A stretch of DNA of 64,000 bases from Spirochaetaceae bacterium (GCA_017936665.1 JAGBFB010000041.1:62001-126000); one strand, 5' to 3'; shown: positions 43,322 to 50,813, counted from the stretch's first letter. Notes: generated by a model not told the origin, from the letters alone. Program-made: numbers and translations.

Positions 43322-44008
43322 GTGAATAAAATTATCAAGGGATTATTTTATTTAAGTGTGATGATGTTGTTAGTTTCTTGTGCTACAACTCGTTTTGAGC
43401 CAAAAAATGATGGAAGTTCATCATTGGTTATTGGTCGTCTTACTGCAAAGGCAAGTGGAGTTGCCTATGATGGAAATGGTATTAATTTTAACAGAAATTA
43501 TACTATGGGAACTCAGCTTACGTTAAAAGAAGTTTCAACAGGAAAATTTTACGAAACAAAAACTATTCGACGTGATGGATTGTTTGTTTTTGGAAATTTA
43601 GCTCCAAATCAAAATTATTATTTGTATCAAATAAAGTATAATATTGAACAAAGTAATGGTTGGAAAGGTTGGATTACATTCACTTATGATGCTGCTGATT
43701 TTTTTGTAAAAACCAAAGCAGATTCAGTTGTTGTTTTAGGAAATTTTGAAAGTACAATGACAGGTGTTAGAGAACGAGTAAATGCAAGAGTTATTGATAA
43801 TAACATTCCAACAGAAGTAAGGTTTTCTTTTATGGATCTTTACCCAGAAAGTGAATGGCTTTCAAAAAATTGGTACTATAAAAATGGGTTGATGCCTAAA
43901 GTGTATTCTGTAACTGGTGAAGAAAGTCAAATTGAATATGAACAACCTTTTGAAGATGTTAATCAAGAAGAATACGACGAGTTTATGAAAGAACTTATGG
44001 GTGAATAA
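43322..44008 (+). CDS. Lipoprotein of unknown function
   Basis: A 228-residue lipoprotein with signal MNKIIKGLFYLSVMMLLVSC (lipobox LVSC; GTG start after GGGGGAAAAA). The body is beta-rich: SLVIGRLTAKASGVAYDGNGINFNRNYTMGTQLTLKEVSTGKFYETKTIRRDGLFVFGNLAPNQNYYLYQIKY resembles a carboxypeptidase-regulatory/transthyretin-like beta sandwich (GLFVFGNLAPNQNYYL being its typical turn), and the C-terminus is acidic. No family is assigned with confidence. It lies alone between the DUF4160 module and a palindromic segment. Confidence 0.7.
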   Translation: MNKIIKGLFYLSVMMLLVSCATTRFEPKNDGSSSLVIGRLTAKASGVAYDGNGINFNRNYTMGTQLTLKEVSTGKFYETKTIRRDGLFVFGNLAPNQNYYLYQIKYNIEQSNGWKGWITFTYDAADFFVKTKADSVVVLGNFESTMTGVRERVNARVIDNNIPTEVRFSFMDLYPESEWLSKNWYYKNGLMPKVYSVTGEESQIEYEQPFEDVNQEEYDEFMKELMGE

Positions 44009-44082
44009 ATCTCTACAGAATTTTGCAAAGGTAATTTAGACCAGAAAAATGACTATAAATTTTGTATGTAACAAGTTTAGTT

Positions 44083-44179
44083 CAAAAAAGGCTCTCGCCT
44101 AAAATTGCACCAGTCCCTGCTAGTTCCTCACTTTGTTCGTCAATGCAGGTCTGTTTCAATTTTTGGCTACGCCTTTTTG
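44083..44179. repeat. 97-bp long imperfect palindrome
   Basis: The left arm 44083-44107 (CAAAAAAGGC, tctc, GCCTAAAATTG) pairs with the right arm 44157-44179 (CAATTTTTGGC, tac, GCCTTTTTG). An inner stem pairs CCTGC (44116-44120) with GCAGG (44145-44149). The word TTTTGTATG occurs just outside on the left (near 44060) and overlaps the right end (near 44174). No transposase is visible; it could be a MITE-like remnant, a terminator or a structured RNA. Confidence 0.6.
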
Positions 44180-44294
44180 TATGAAATTGTATATAAAATG
44201 ATTTAACATCATTTTTCTGCACGGAATGTCTTTGCAAACTTCTTTCGTTCTGGGAGGAAAAGTGCGGCGAGTTTTTTTAGCGGAACGATAATCA

Positions 44295-45086
44295 TTATTT
44301 AATAACAAATTGTTTTAATAAAATATATAACTCGTTGTTGTTTGTAACATTGAATCTTGTAAAAATTTCTGACATTTCTTTTTTTACAGTTGAAATACTT
44401 ATATTGTATTTTCTTGCAAGATCTAAATATGTGGTTTTATTTTCAATAAAATCTTTTAAAATCGTAATTTGTCTTTCTGATAAGTTAAAATCTTTTAAAA
44501 TTAATTCTTCTCCTTGTTTGGGAAAATTTTCTGATGGAATAATACTTTTTTTTGCAGGAATAAACACAGAAAGTATATCTTCAAGTTTTTTGAAAACATA
44601 GGCATAAAAGGCTGCAAAAAAAGATGAAATTACAAATGCGATAAGAAATCTTAATTTACTTATAGGCAATAAAGAAAAATTTGTTAAAATCCAAACTGAT
44701 ACTAAGAAGATAAGTTTTTTCTTTGGCTTATTTGTAAAAAACTTATTTACAAATAGAAGCACAAACATTGCTGAATATAAAAAAGCTCCTAAAAGTTCAT
44801 ATCCTGTAAGAGCTGTACAAATTCCTTGAACAAATAAAATTAAACATTGAAGACGATAATTTTCTTTTATAAATAGAAGAATAAAACAAAGCAGTGCAGA
44901 TGTTGCATTTATTATGGGAACAATAATTGCTCTAAAAGGAATTATTGTTGGTAGAAAATTTTTATTTTTGAAACTTATAATTGTTGCTATGAAAAGTAGG
45001 ATAAAAGCTGTTAAAAGCATAAGTTTTTCATACTTTTTTTTATTTGAAAACTTAAATTTTTCTTCTATTTTTTTAGTTCGGTTCAT
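44295..45086 (-). CDS. Membrane-anchored LuxR-type regulator
   Basis: A 263-residue protein with about six transmembrane helices in its first 175 residues and a C-terminal LuxR/GerE helix-turn-helix. The HTH reads LSERQITILKDFIENKTTYLDLARKYNISISTVKKEMSEIFTRFNV. This architecture (membrane sensor fused directly to a DNA-binding domain) fits one-component signalling at the membrane. It is divergent from the C10 protease gene, with an iteron array in between that is a natural binding target. No Shine-Dalgarno precedes the ATG at 45086. The signal sensed is unknown. Confidence 0.82.
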   Translation of the reverse strand: MNRTKKIEEKFKFSNKKKYEKLMLLTAFILLFIATIISFKNKNFLPTIIPFRAIIVPIINATSALLCFILLFIKENYRLQCLILFVQGICTALTGYELLGAFLYSAMFVLLFVNKFFTNKPKKKLIFLVSVWILTNFSLLPISKLRFLIAFVISSFFAAFYAYVFKKLEDILSVFIPAKKSIIPSENFPKQGEELILKDFNLSERQITILKDFIENKTTYLDLARKYNISISTVKKEMSEIFTRFNVTNNNELYILLKQFVIK

Positions 45087-45133
45087 AATTGCAGCTTATC
45101 ATACAAAGTTTATAAAATCAATTAAAAATTATC

Positions 45134-45215
45134 CTTTGGTTATTTTGAAACTCAAAATGTACTTTGGTTATTTCAAAATGTCCCTTGGTTATTTTTTTAG
45201 TAACCACGGTTATTT
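45134..45215 (+). promoter_or_regulatory. Iteron array between the LuxR-type regulator and the C10 protease
   Basis: Four copies of (C/A)nTTGGTTATTT-like words at 45134, 45162, 45183 and 45204, spaced 28, 21 and 21 bp. Copies two and three share a full 21-bp unit starting CAAAATGT. The last copy ends 14 bp before the -35 of the protease promoter, and 21 bp is two helical turns, an activator-site geometry. Confidence 0.7.
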
Positions 45216-45229
45216 TTAAATAAAATTAG

Positions 45230-45258
45230 TTGACAAGTGAAAAAAATGGCTTAATAAT
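45230..45258 (+). promoter_or_regulatory. C10 protease promoter
   Basis: A perfect TTGACA (45230-45235), a 17-bp spacer and AATAAT (45253-45258). It shares a similar layout and flanks (ATAATG, then AGTT-AC) with the promoter at 48257-48285. Confidence 0.65.
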
Positions 45259-45352
45259 GCAGGTAGTTATAACTAAAAGGTTACAAATAATTTATTTGGA
45301 GCTAAAATACGAGAAAAACTGAGAGTACTCTTATTTAACAAGGAGAAATTTT

Positions 45353-46852
45353 ATGAAAAAAAATATTATTATTTTTTTTAGTGTTTTTATGGCTTTATCA
45401 TGTATGCTATTTTCTTGTAAAGAAAATAGCATAACTCAAGTTGATAATGTTGTTGAATCAAGAGAGGTTGAGTTTGCTGATGTTACATCTGAAATAAAAG
45501 ATGAATTAATTTTTTATTCGATGGCAGAAGATTATAAACTTTCAGAAGAATCTGTGGAAAATGATTTATCATCTTTTTTAGCATTAAAAATGCTTGATGA
45601 TAAAAATGTAACTGAACAAACAGCAAGGTCAATCAATTCTGTTGTAGATAAATATGATATACAAAAAGTAAAAACTTTTAAAAAAGTTTTGCCAACAAAT
45701 GTCGTATTAAATAAAAATGGATTGGAAAGTAGAAGTGCTGAAGTAACAGATGAAATTAATTTTGCTATTTATGATATTTCTAATCAGGAGGATGGATCAA
45801 AAGGCGTTGCAGTTACTTCAGATGATGAACGAATTGGTTCTTTGCTATGTGTTTTAGATAATATTGATTATACTGATGATGTAGAAGATCCTGTGTTGCA
45901 GATATTTTTGACACAACTAGAAAACTATGTGGAAGAAGTAAGTTATGAATTAGAATCAATTACAGAAGATGATATTGAATACTTTAAAGAAAAATACGGC
46001 ATAACAGATGAAGAAATAGCACAAGCAAAACTAGAATACGAAAGTTCAGTTGTTTCAAGAAAATTTTGGGGATACGATTCATGGAGTAGTTGGTCTGTAA
46101 ATGATATTAATTTAAATAATTTAAGTGCAAAAACTAAATGGAGTCAAGGTTCTCCTTATAATTCTGCTATTGTAGCAATGGAAGGTAAAAATTATGTTAC
46201 AGGATGTGGGGCAACCGCTGTTGCTCAAATTATGGCATACCATAGTTGGCCAACTTCTTACACAAGAAGCGATTTAAGTACATTAAAAAGTAAATGGTCT
46301 TTAGCTTCAAGTTGGAATGGTGTTTACGATTGGAAAGCGATGACATCTAATCCAAGTGCTAATTATCTTTCTGCTGTAGGTAAAGTATGTGTAGGTGCTT
46401 TAATGTATGATGTTTCAAAAGGGATTAATTCAACTTATAAAGGTAGTGAAACATCATCTATTCCTAGTAATATTCCTGTATATCTAAAAAAAATTGGCTA
46501 TTCCTGTAATAATTTTCAAACTTATTCATTTGATGCTATTAAGACTTCATTGAATAAAGATTGTCCTGTAGTAATAGCAGGTTATAATTCTACAACAGGT
46601 CATGCTTGGGTAATTGATGGTTCTTTAGAATTAATACGAACAAGAAATTATTATGTATGTTGGATTCCATTTAAGAGTAAAGAATATCAAAATTATGTTC
46701 ATTGTAATTATGGTTGGGCTGGTTATTGTGATGATGGAACTGCATATACTTATAAAGGTGAAGGTTATTACAAAAGTGGAGTCTTTGAGACTTCTGGAGG
46801 GGACTATAGTGATAATCTAATTATTTGTACGAATATAAAACCAAATAGATAA
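45353..46852 (+). CDS. C10 (streptopain-like) cysteine protease lipoprotein
   Basis: A secreted papain-fold protease of MEROPS family C10 (SpeB, interpain, Tpr-like). The signal ends in MLFSC (Cys22), so it is lipid-anchored rather than freely released. A propeptide-like region (~30-235) contains Spi-type segments. The catalytic domain has nucleophile Cys285 in TGCGATAVAQIMAYH and catalytic His417 in TGHAWVIDG, and the VHCNYGWAG motif near 449-457 is a variant of the family's HxNWGWGG. AAGGAG precedes the ATG at 45353, and a 10-bp palindrome AGAGTACTCT sits in the leader (45322-45331). Such proteases degrade host immune and matrix proteins in other bacteria; here that is inference. The 46863 lipoprotein follows by 10 bp. 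Confidence 0.9.
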   Translation: MKKNIIIFFSVFMALSCMLFSCKENSITQVDNVVESREVEFADVTSEIKDELIFYSMAEDYKLSEESVENDLSSFLALKMLDDKNVTEQTARSINSVVDKYDIQKVKTFKKVLPTNVVLNKNGLESRSAEVTDEINFAIYDISNQEDGSKGVAVTSDDERIGSLLCVLDNIDYTDDVEDPVLQIFLTQLENYVEEVSYELESITEDDIEYFKEKYGITDEEIAQAKLEYESSVVSRKFWGYDSWSSWSVNDINLNNLSAKTKWSQGSPYNSAIVAMEGKNYVTGCGATAVAQIMAYHSWPTSYTRSDLSTLKSKWSLASSWNGVYDWKAMTSNPSANYLSAVGKVCVGALMYDVSKGINSTYKGSETSSIPSNIPVYLKKIGYSCNNFQTYSFDAIKTSLNKDCPVVIAGYNSTTGHAWVIDGSLELIRTRNYYVCWIPFKSKEYQNYVHCNYGWAGYCDDGTAYTYKGEGYYKSGVFETSGGDYSDNLIICTNIKPNR

Positions 46853-46862
46853 GGTAAGGAAA

Positions 46863-47426
46863 ATGAAAAATAATATTATTTTACTATTAATTTTTGTATT
46901 GGCTTTATTAGTATGTTCTTGTGAAGATAAATATGAAATGCCATATAATCCAGGAGTTAATGTTGATGTAGAAAGTTTTAATAAGCATAAAGAACTTTGG
47001 AATAACAGTGGTGTAAAAAATTATTCTTACACATATAAATGGAAAGGCTCATATTCACCAACAGCTTGTATTATAGCGGATGTAAAAGTAACCGATGGAA
47101 AAGTTGATTATGTATTAAAACAACTTGAGTTGCATAAAGGAAATGAAATAACCGAGGATGATAAGAGTTATTTTGAAATTTTTATAGGAAATAAAGAAAA
47201 TCTTTTGATAGAAAATTTGTACAAGGAAATGCAAACTGATATTGAAAGCGATTATCAAAGTTACAGCGAAAATCCTGATTGCTATTATGCAAATTTTACA
47301 TTTGATTTTTCTGATAACCTTCCATTTATTTTATCTTACAAAAATGAATCTTGCTTGATGAAAGAATATTTAGTTGGAAATTACGGATATATAGAAATAG
47401 AAATCGAAAACTTTGTTGAAAACTAA
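46863..47426 (+). CDS. Small lipoprotein, possible protease partner
   Basis: A 187-residue lipoprotein (MKNNIILLLIFVLALLVCSC, lipobox VCSC). It contains FNKHKELWNNSGVKNYSYTYKW followed by CIIADVKVTDGKVDYV, a pattern reminiscent of DUF6174-type domains (Trp, NYSYxY, V-DGxV); I give this low weight. It lies 10 bp after the C10 protease gene with AAGGAAA, so they form one operon. In C10 loci a small downstream gene often encodes a Spi-like inhibitor, but no similarity to Spi is seen, so no function is assigned. Confidence 0.7.
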   Translation: MKNNIILLLIFVLALLVCSCEDKYEMPYNPGVNVDVESFNKHKELWNNSGVKNYSYTYKWKGSYSPTACIIADVKVTDGKVDYVLKQLELHKGNEITEDDKSYFEIFIGNKENLLIENLYKEMQTDIESDYQSYSENPDCYYANFTFDFSDNLPFILSYKNESCLMKEYLVGNYGYIEIEIENFVEN

Positions 47427-47630
47427 ATTATGAAAAGCTACGCACAGCTGGTGCTACGTTTAGGAGAAATTATGAAGAGTTGCGCACAAATAGTGCTTCA
47501 CTTTTCATATCAAGTTTGCGTTGCAACTTGTGAGATTAACTGTAATTTCTCACTTCGTTGTGAAATTGCGTCTTAGAAGTTGTTCCAAAAACTGAAGTTT
47601 TTCTCACAACTTCTAATAGGAGAAATTATG
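47427..47630 (+). repeat. Second array of the four-hairpin repeat
   Basis: A truncated unit (ATG at 47430) is followed by a full 156-bp unit (ATG at 47472 to ATG at 47628). Stem I reads AAGAGT/ACTTTT instead of AAAAGC/GCTTTT, and stem IV reads TTAGAAG/CTTCTAA instead of TTGGAAG/CTTCCAA; both are paired, compensatory changes. The last ATG starts the 47628 gene. A 2-nt loss in stem II shifts the micro-ORF frame. Confidence 0.88.
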
Positions 47631-48161
47631 AAAAAGTTAATTGCAATTTTTATTTGTTGTTTTGTGTTGTCAAGTTTTGTTGTTGCACAAGAAAGTTTTG
47701 AAAATGAAATTTTGGTAAAAGTAGGGATGATTCCTTTTGCTGAATATGGTTTTGCAGGAATGGGAACAAATAATCCAACTGAAAAAATTTCGTATTTTAC
47801 GCTTCCTACAATTTCTGTTGAATATTTACGATATGTTAATACAAAAAACGCATTAGGATTTTCGCTTTCTTATGGATGTCCAGTTGTGGTTACATCACCA
47901 TCAAAATTTTCAACTATGTATTGGGCTTTGCAAGGAAAATATCGCTTGGTTTATTTTCAAAAAAGAAATTTCAATTTATATGGCGAATTGGGGTTAGGCT
48001 GTGATTTATTTTTGAGTGAATCAGATATTTTCCCGTTTTTTGCAGGACAACTTTCTCCATTAGGAATTAGTTTTGGAAAAGATAAATTATTTTACAATGC
48101 CGAAATTGGAATTGGAACAGAAGGTTCGATTTTACTTTTAAGTTGTGGATTTAGGTTTTAA
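47628..48161 (+). CDS. Small outer-membrane beta-barrel-like protein
   Basis: A 177-residue exported protein (signal MKKLIAIFICCFVLSSFVVAQ) with alternating strands such as ILVKVGMIPFAEYGFAGM, YLRYVNTKNALGFSLSYG and FNLYGELGLGCDLFL and a last strand SILLLSCGFRF with a terminal aromatic. This fits an OmpA/Opa-like eight-stranded barrel. Start codon and AGGAGAAATT are the end of the upstream repeat unit. No family name is recognised. Confidence 0.65.
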   Translation: MKKLIAIFICCFVLSSFVVAQESFENEILVKVGMIPFAEYGFAGMGTNNPTEKISYFTLPTISVEYLRYVNTKNALGFSLSYGCPVVVTSPSKFSTMYWALQGKYRLVYFQKRNFNLYGELGLGCDLFLSESDIFPFFAGQLSPLGISFGKDKLFYNAEIGIGTEGSILLLSCGFRF

Positions 48162-48256
48162 GGTTTGTTTAAAATATCCAAAATATCAAATTTTATTAAA
48201 AAGAAATTAAATTTTAAAATTTATTAAAAATAATATATTATTTATAATATTTAAAG

Positions 48257-48285
48257 TTGACAAATAAAAAATTTGCTTTGATAAT
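48257..48285 (+). promoter_or_regulatory. Promoter of the 48339 lipoprotein
   Basis: TTGACA (48257-48262), a 17-bp spacer and GATAAT (48280-48285). Flanks match the C10 promoter: TTGACAA in front and ATAATG, then AGTT-AC behind. Confidence 0.65.
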
Positions 48286-48338
48286 GAAGTTAGTTGCAAC
48301 GAAAATAAAAGTAGAATGTTCTAAAAAAGAAGGACAAA

Positions 48339-48695
48339 ATGAAAAAAAGTTTTTTAAGTAAAGTTGTTGTATTTTCAGCAATAATTGTAATGTTTATGTT
48401 GGTTGGCTGTAAAAATAATTTTGCAGTTGAATCGTATGAAGAAAGTTTTGATAACTCAGATGTAGAAGTTATAATTGGAGAAGAATTAATTTATGGAGAA
48501 TCATTCTCATTTAACCAATTATATGCTTCTAATTTTTCCGCAAATGAAATACTTAATCTTATAGATAAATACAATGTAATAACTTTTCAAGAATTATATG
48601 ATGCTCTTATAAAAGATTATCCAAGCAAAAAATCTGTTATTCAGAATGTATTTAAAACATATTATGTTTCTTACGGAAACGAAATAAATTACTAA
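48339..48695 (+). CDS. Small lipoprotein
   Basis: A 118-residue lipoprotein (lipobox VGC in MFMLVGC). The mature part is acidic (ESYEESFDNSDVEVIIGEELIYGES) and ends VSYGNEINY. The nucleotides encoding that end (48668-48701) recur twice downstream as non-coding repeats. It heads the small-lipoprotein run. Its function is not recognised. Confidence 0.7.
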   Translation: MKKSFLSKVVVFSAIIVMFMLVGCKNNFAVESYEESFDNSDVEVIIGEELIYGESFSFNQLYASNFSANEILNLIDKYNVITFQELYDALIKDYPSKKSVIQNVFKTYYVSYGNEINY

Positions 48696-48701
48696 CAAAA
48701 A
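48668..48701 (+). repeat. 34-bp direct repeat, copy 1 (coding end of the 48339 gene)
   Basis: Starts TTCTTACGGAAACGAAAT, includes the stop codon and ends in an A-run. It is identical to 49229-49262. A hairpin follows directly. Confidence 0.88.
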
Positions 48702-48702
48702 T

Positions 48703-48733
48703 CCACAACGGAATATTTTTTGTTCCGTTGTGG
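48703..48733 (-). terminator. Spacer hairpin 1, terminator polarity on the minus strand
   Basis: CCACAACGGAA (48703-48713) pairs with TTCCGTTGTGG (48723-48733). The T-run lies on the minus-strand side, so as a terminator it would stop antisense transcription. Confidence 0.5.
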
Positions 48734-48750
48734 GAAAAAAGGTTATCTAT

Positions 48751-49227
48751 ATGAAAAATAAAATAAGAATAATTTTTTTTATACTAATTTGTTTAATTTT
48801 TGTGTCATGTGATCCTATTGAAATTTTTCATAATATATCATTTTCTCTAGATAAAGATTTATATAAAAAGGGAGAATATATAACTTTGAAAATTTTAGGA
48901 GAACTTGATTCTAAACTTTACAAAGATGGTGTATTAACAGTGAAGTTTACGAATAAAGATGGTTCTGACATATTAAATGAAAGTTTTATGTATTTTGAAA
49001 ATGTAAATGAAAATGATTTACTGTTAAAAGGTAAAAATAATAATTCTTATGAATTTATTTTATCAAGTAGTATTTATGATAATATAAACAAAGATCTAGT
49101 ATTTTTAATACCTGATATAGGAGAATATAAGATTACTATTCATTTCCATGCTGATAGGATAAAACCTACAATGTTTTATTGTTGGGGACAGTGTGTTGAA
49201 TTTCTTCAATTTACCGTAACTGAATAA
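48751..49227 (+). CDS. Small lipoprotein, paralogue of the 49310 gene
   Basis: A 158-residue lipoprotein (lipobox FVSC). The mature part is a beta-sandwich-like domain: ISFSLDKDLYKKGEYITLKILGE and GEYKITIHFHAD, ending FTVTE. The same pattern (…SIDKNEYAKNEILTISVDG…, ending FTVTE) occurs in the next gene, so the two are paralogues. AAGG is 8 nt before the ATG at 48751; the GTG at 48730 lies inside the hairpin. Confidence 0.7.
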   Translation: MKNKIRIIFFILICLIFVSCDPIEIFHNISFSLDKDLYKKGEYITLKILGELDSKLYKDGVLTVKFTNKDGSDILNESFMYFENVNENDLLLKGKNNNSYEFILSSSIYDNINKDLVFLIPDIGEYKITIHFHADRIKPTMFYCWGQCVEFLQFTVTE

Positions 49228-49228
49228 A

Positions 49229-49262
49229 TTCTTACGGAAACGAAATAAATTACTAACAAAAA
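49229..49262 (+). repeat. 34-bp direct repeat, copy 2
   Basis: Identical to 48668-48701 and non-coding here; begins just after the stop of the 48751 gene. Confidence 0.88.
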
Positions 49263-49294
49263 ACAGGCAATGATTTTATTTTCGTTGCCTGTTT
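49261..49294 (-). terminator. Spacer hairpin 2, terminator polarity on the minus strand
   Basis: AAACAGGCAA (49261-49270) pairs with TTGCCTGTTT (49285-49294); the T-run is on the minus strand. Confidence 0.5.
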
Positions 49295-49309
49295 ATAGGA
49301 GTAAATGTG

Positions 49310-49750
49310 ATGAAAAAAAATATATTTTTTATATTATTTTGCTTGATTTCTATGTTTATTACAGGATGTGATCGATTTATATATATTGATTCGGTATTGT
49401 ATAGTATAGATAAAAATGAATACGCAAAAAATGAAATTTTGACTATAAGTGTAGATGGAAGTTTGTATGCAGACGAATTTGAAGATTTATATAGTGGAAT
49501 AACTTTTTCAAAGTCAGTTGAGTTCCTAAGCCTTGAAGGAAATTTAGAATTATCTTCTTCATCAGAAAATTCTTTTAGCTTTATTAGCAAAAAAGAAAGA
49601 TATCCAGATGTATTTGCAAAAATAACTTTTAAGTTAAATGATGTGGGAGAATATATACTTTCAATAAGAGGTGAAGCATTAACAGCTTCTGGTAATGGAA
49701 TAGGTATTGGAAAAATCGATGAAATAATTGAATTTACCGTAACCGAATAG
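49310..49750 (+). CDS. Small lipoprotein, paralogue of the 48751 gene
   Basis: A 146-residue lipoprotein (MKKNIFFILFCLISMFITGC, lipobox ITGC) with the same beta-domain layout and FTVTE ending as the 48751 product. AGGAG is 8 nt before the ATG at 49310; the GTG at 49307 is less likely. The degree of divergence shows an old duplication relative to the nearly identical spacer repeats around it. Confidence 0.7.
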   Translation: MKKNIFFILFCLISMFITGCDRFIYIDSVLYSIDKNEYAKNEILTISVDGSLYADEFEDLYSGITFSKSVEFLSLEGNLELSSSSENSFSFISKKERYPDVFAKITFKLNDVGEYILSIRGEALTASGNGIGIGKIDEIIEFTVTE

Positions 49751-49752
49751 AT

Positions 49753-49786
49753 TTCTTACGGAAACGAAATAGTCTACTAAAAAATA
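49753..49786 (+). repeat. 34-bp direct repeat, diverged copy 3
   Basis: The first 18 bases match copies 1 and 2 exactly (TTCTTACGGAAACGAAAT); the rest is altered but keeps ACTAA and the A-run. Confidence 0.75.
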
Positions 49787-49820
49787 CACAATGGAACATT
49801 TTTTTTGTTCCATTGTGTAT
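49784..49820 (-). terminator. Spacer hairpin 3, terminator polarity on the minus strand
   Basis: A perfect 15-bp arm pair (ATACACAATGGAACA at 49784-49798, complement at 49806-49820). Compared with hairpin 1, one C-G pair has become T-A (ACGGAA to ATGGAA with the partner changed too). Confidence 0.55.
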
Positions 49821-49846
49821 GAATGATATTCTAAAAGGAATTATTT

Positions 49847-50746
49847 ATGTTATGCAAAAAAGTTTTTTTATACATTTTATTATCATTGTGTTCTTGTTTT
49901 ACTTTTTCTTTTGAAAGATTAGATTTTACTTTTGAATCTGATGTTGGACTAAAAAATGGAAGAGTTGATGAAATTGTTTACCAAGACGAAAAAATGATAA
50001 GTCTTTTAGAATGGAATGTTTTATTATTACCGACAATAAATTTAAAGACTAATTTTACAATTAAAAATTTTATTTTTGATTGTAATTGTATATTTGCTAT
50101 TCCAACAAAACTTGGAAATTTAAAAGATTATGATTTTTTATCTTTTGAAACTTCAGGCATAACACATTTTTCTAGACACGATTTAATTGTTGATAATGAT
50201 TTTTCTTTTAATTTTAATATAGGTTATAATTTTTTAGAAGCTAACAAATTTTATTTATCATCATTTTTAGGATTTTCATATGGTAATAGAAAATATACGG
50301 CTCGTGATGGCTATATAGAATATACATCAAAAGAAAATCTAATAGGAATTGTGATTTCTTACGAACAAGAAATATGGTATCCATCTGTTAAATTTGATTT
50401 TACTTTTGTTCCAAGTGATTTTATTGAGACTAGTTTTTCTACATCTATTTTTCCTTATATTTTTGCAAATACTTTAGATAGTCATTTTTTACGACAAGTT
50501 CAATTTTATGATGTGATGCGTGGTGGTTTTGGTGTTGAGTTAAATTTTTCATTTGTTACAAAATTTTCTAAAGATGATATATTTTTCAATTTGAATGTTA
50601 CTTATCAATATTTACATTGTAAAGGAAATAGTTTTTCAAATAATATTGGTATTAAAAACTCAAATTTTATTTTATCGAAAGATTGTATTGCACAAATGCG
50701 ATGTAATTTTTTTATGTTTGATTTTGGTATTGTGTTTTATTTATAA
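49847..50746 (+). CDS. Omptin-family outer-membrane protease
   Basis: A 299-residue ten-stranded barrel protease of the OmpT/Pla family, by eye. A signal peptide (MLCKKVFLYILLSLCSCFTFS) precedes the barrel. The OmpT catalytic pairs are both present: D94-x-D96 in KDYDFLSFE and D211-x-H213 in LDSHFLRQ, at nearly the OmpT numbering. Family landmarks include LLEWNVLLLPTIN, SRHDLIVDNDFSFNFNIGY, and RKYTARDGYIEYTSKENLIGIVISYEQEIWYPSV, similar to the OmpT segment around FTARGGSY. AAGGAA precedes the ATG. Omptins cleave host peptides and plasminogen at basic residues in Gram-negatives; this role is inferred. A transmembrane prediction and structural alignment would test it. Confidence 0.82.
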   Translation: MLCKKVFLYILLSLCSCFTFSFERLDFTFESDVGLKNGRVDEIVYQDEKMISLLEWNVLLLPTINLKTNFTIKNFIFDCNCIFAIPTKLGNLKDYDFLSFETSGITHFSRHDLIVDNDFSFNFNIGYNFLEANKFYLSSFLGFSYGNRKYTARDGYIEYTSKENLIGIVISYEQEIWYPSVKFDFTFVPSDFIETSFSTSIFPYIFANTLDSHFLRQVQFYDVMRGGFGVELNFSFVTKFSKDDIFFNLNVTYQYLHCKGNSFSNNIGIKNSNFILSKDCIAQMRCNFFMFDFGIVFYL

Positions 50747-50813
50747 TGTATTTTTTCTTGCGTTAATAGCATTCCCTTCTCTCAATTTATCTGTTTATTT
50801 TTTTCTATATATA

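Noticed and set aside
49276..49590. 104-residue minus-strand ORF opposite the 49310 lipoprotein
   Set aside because: It overlaps a lipoprotein with a clear signal and Shine-Dalgarno and has no ribosome site or known domain.
48660..49830. Integron cassette array with attC sites
   Set aside because: Some treponemes carry integrons and the cassette layout suggested one, but the repeats lack paired RYYYAAC/GTTRRRY core sites and no integrase is in the window.
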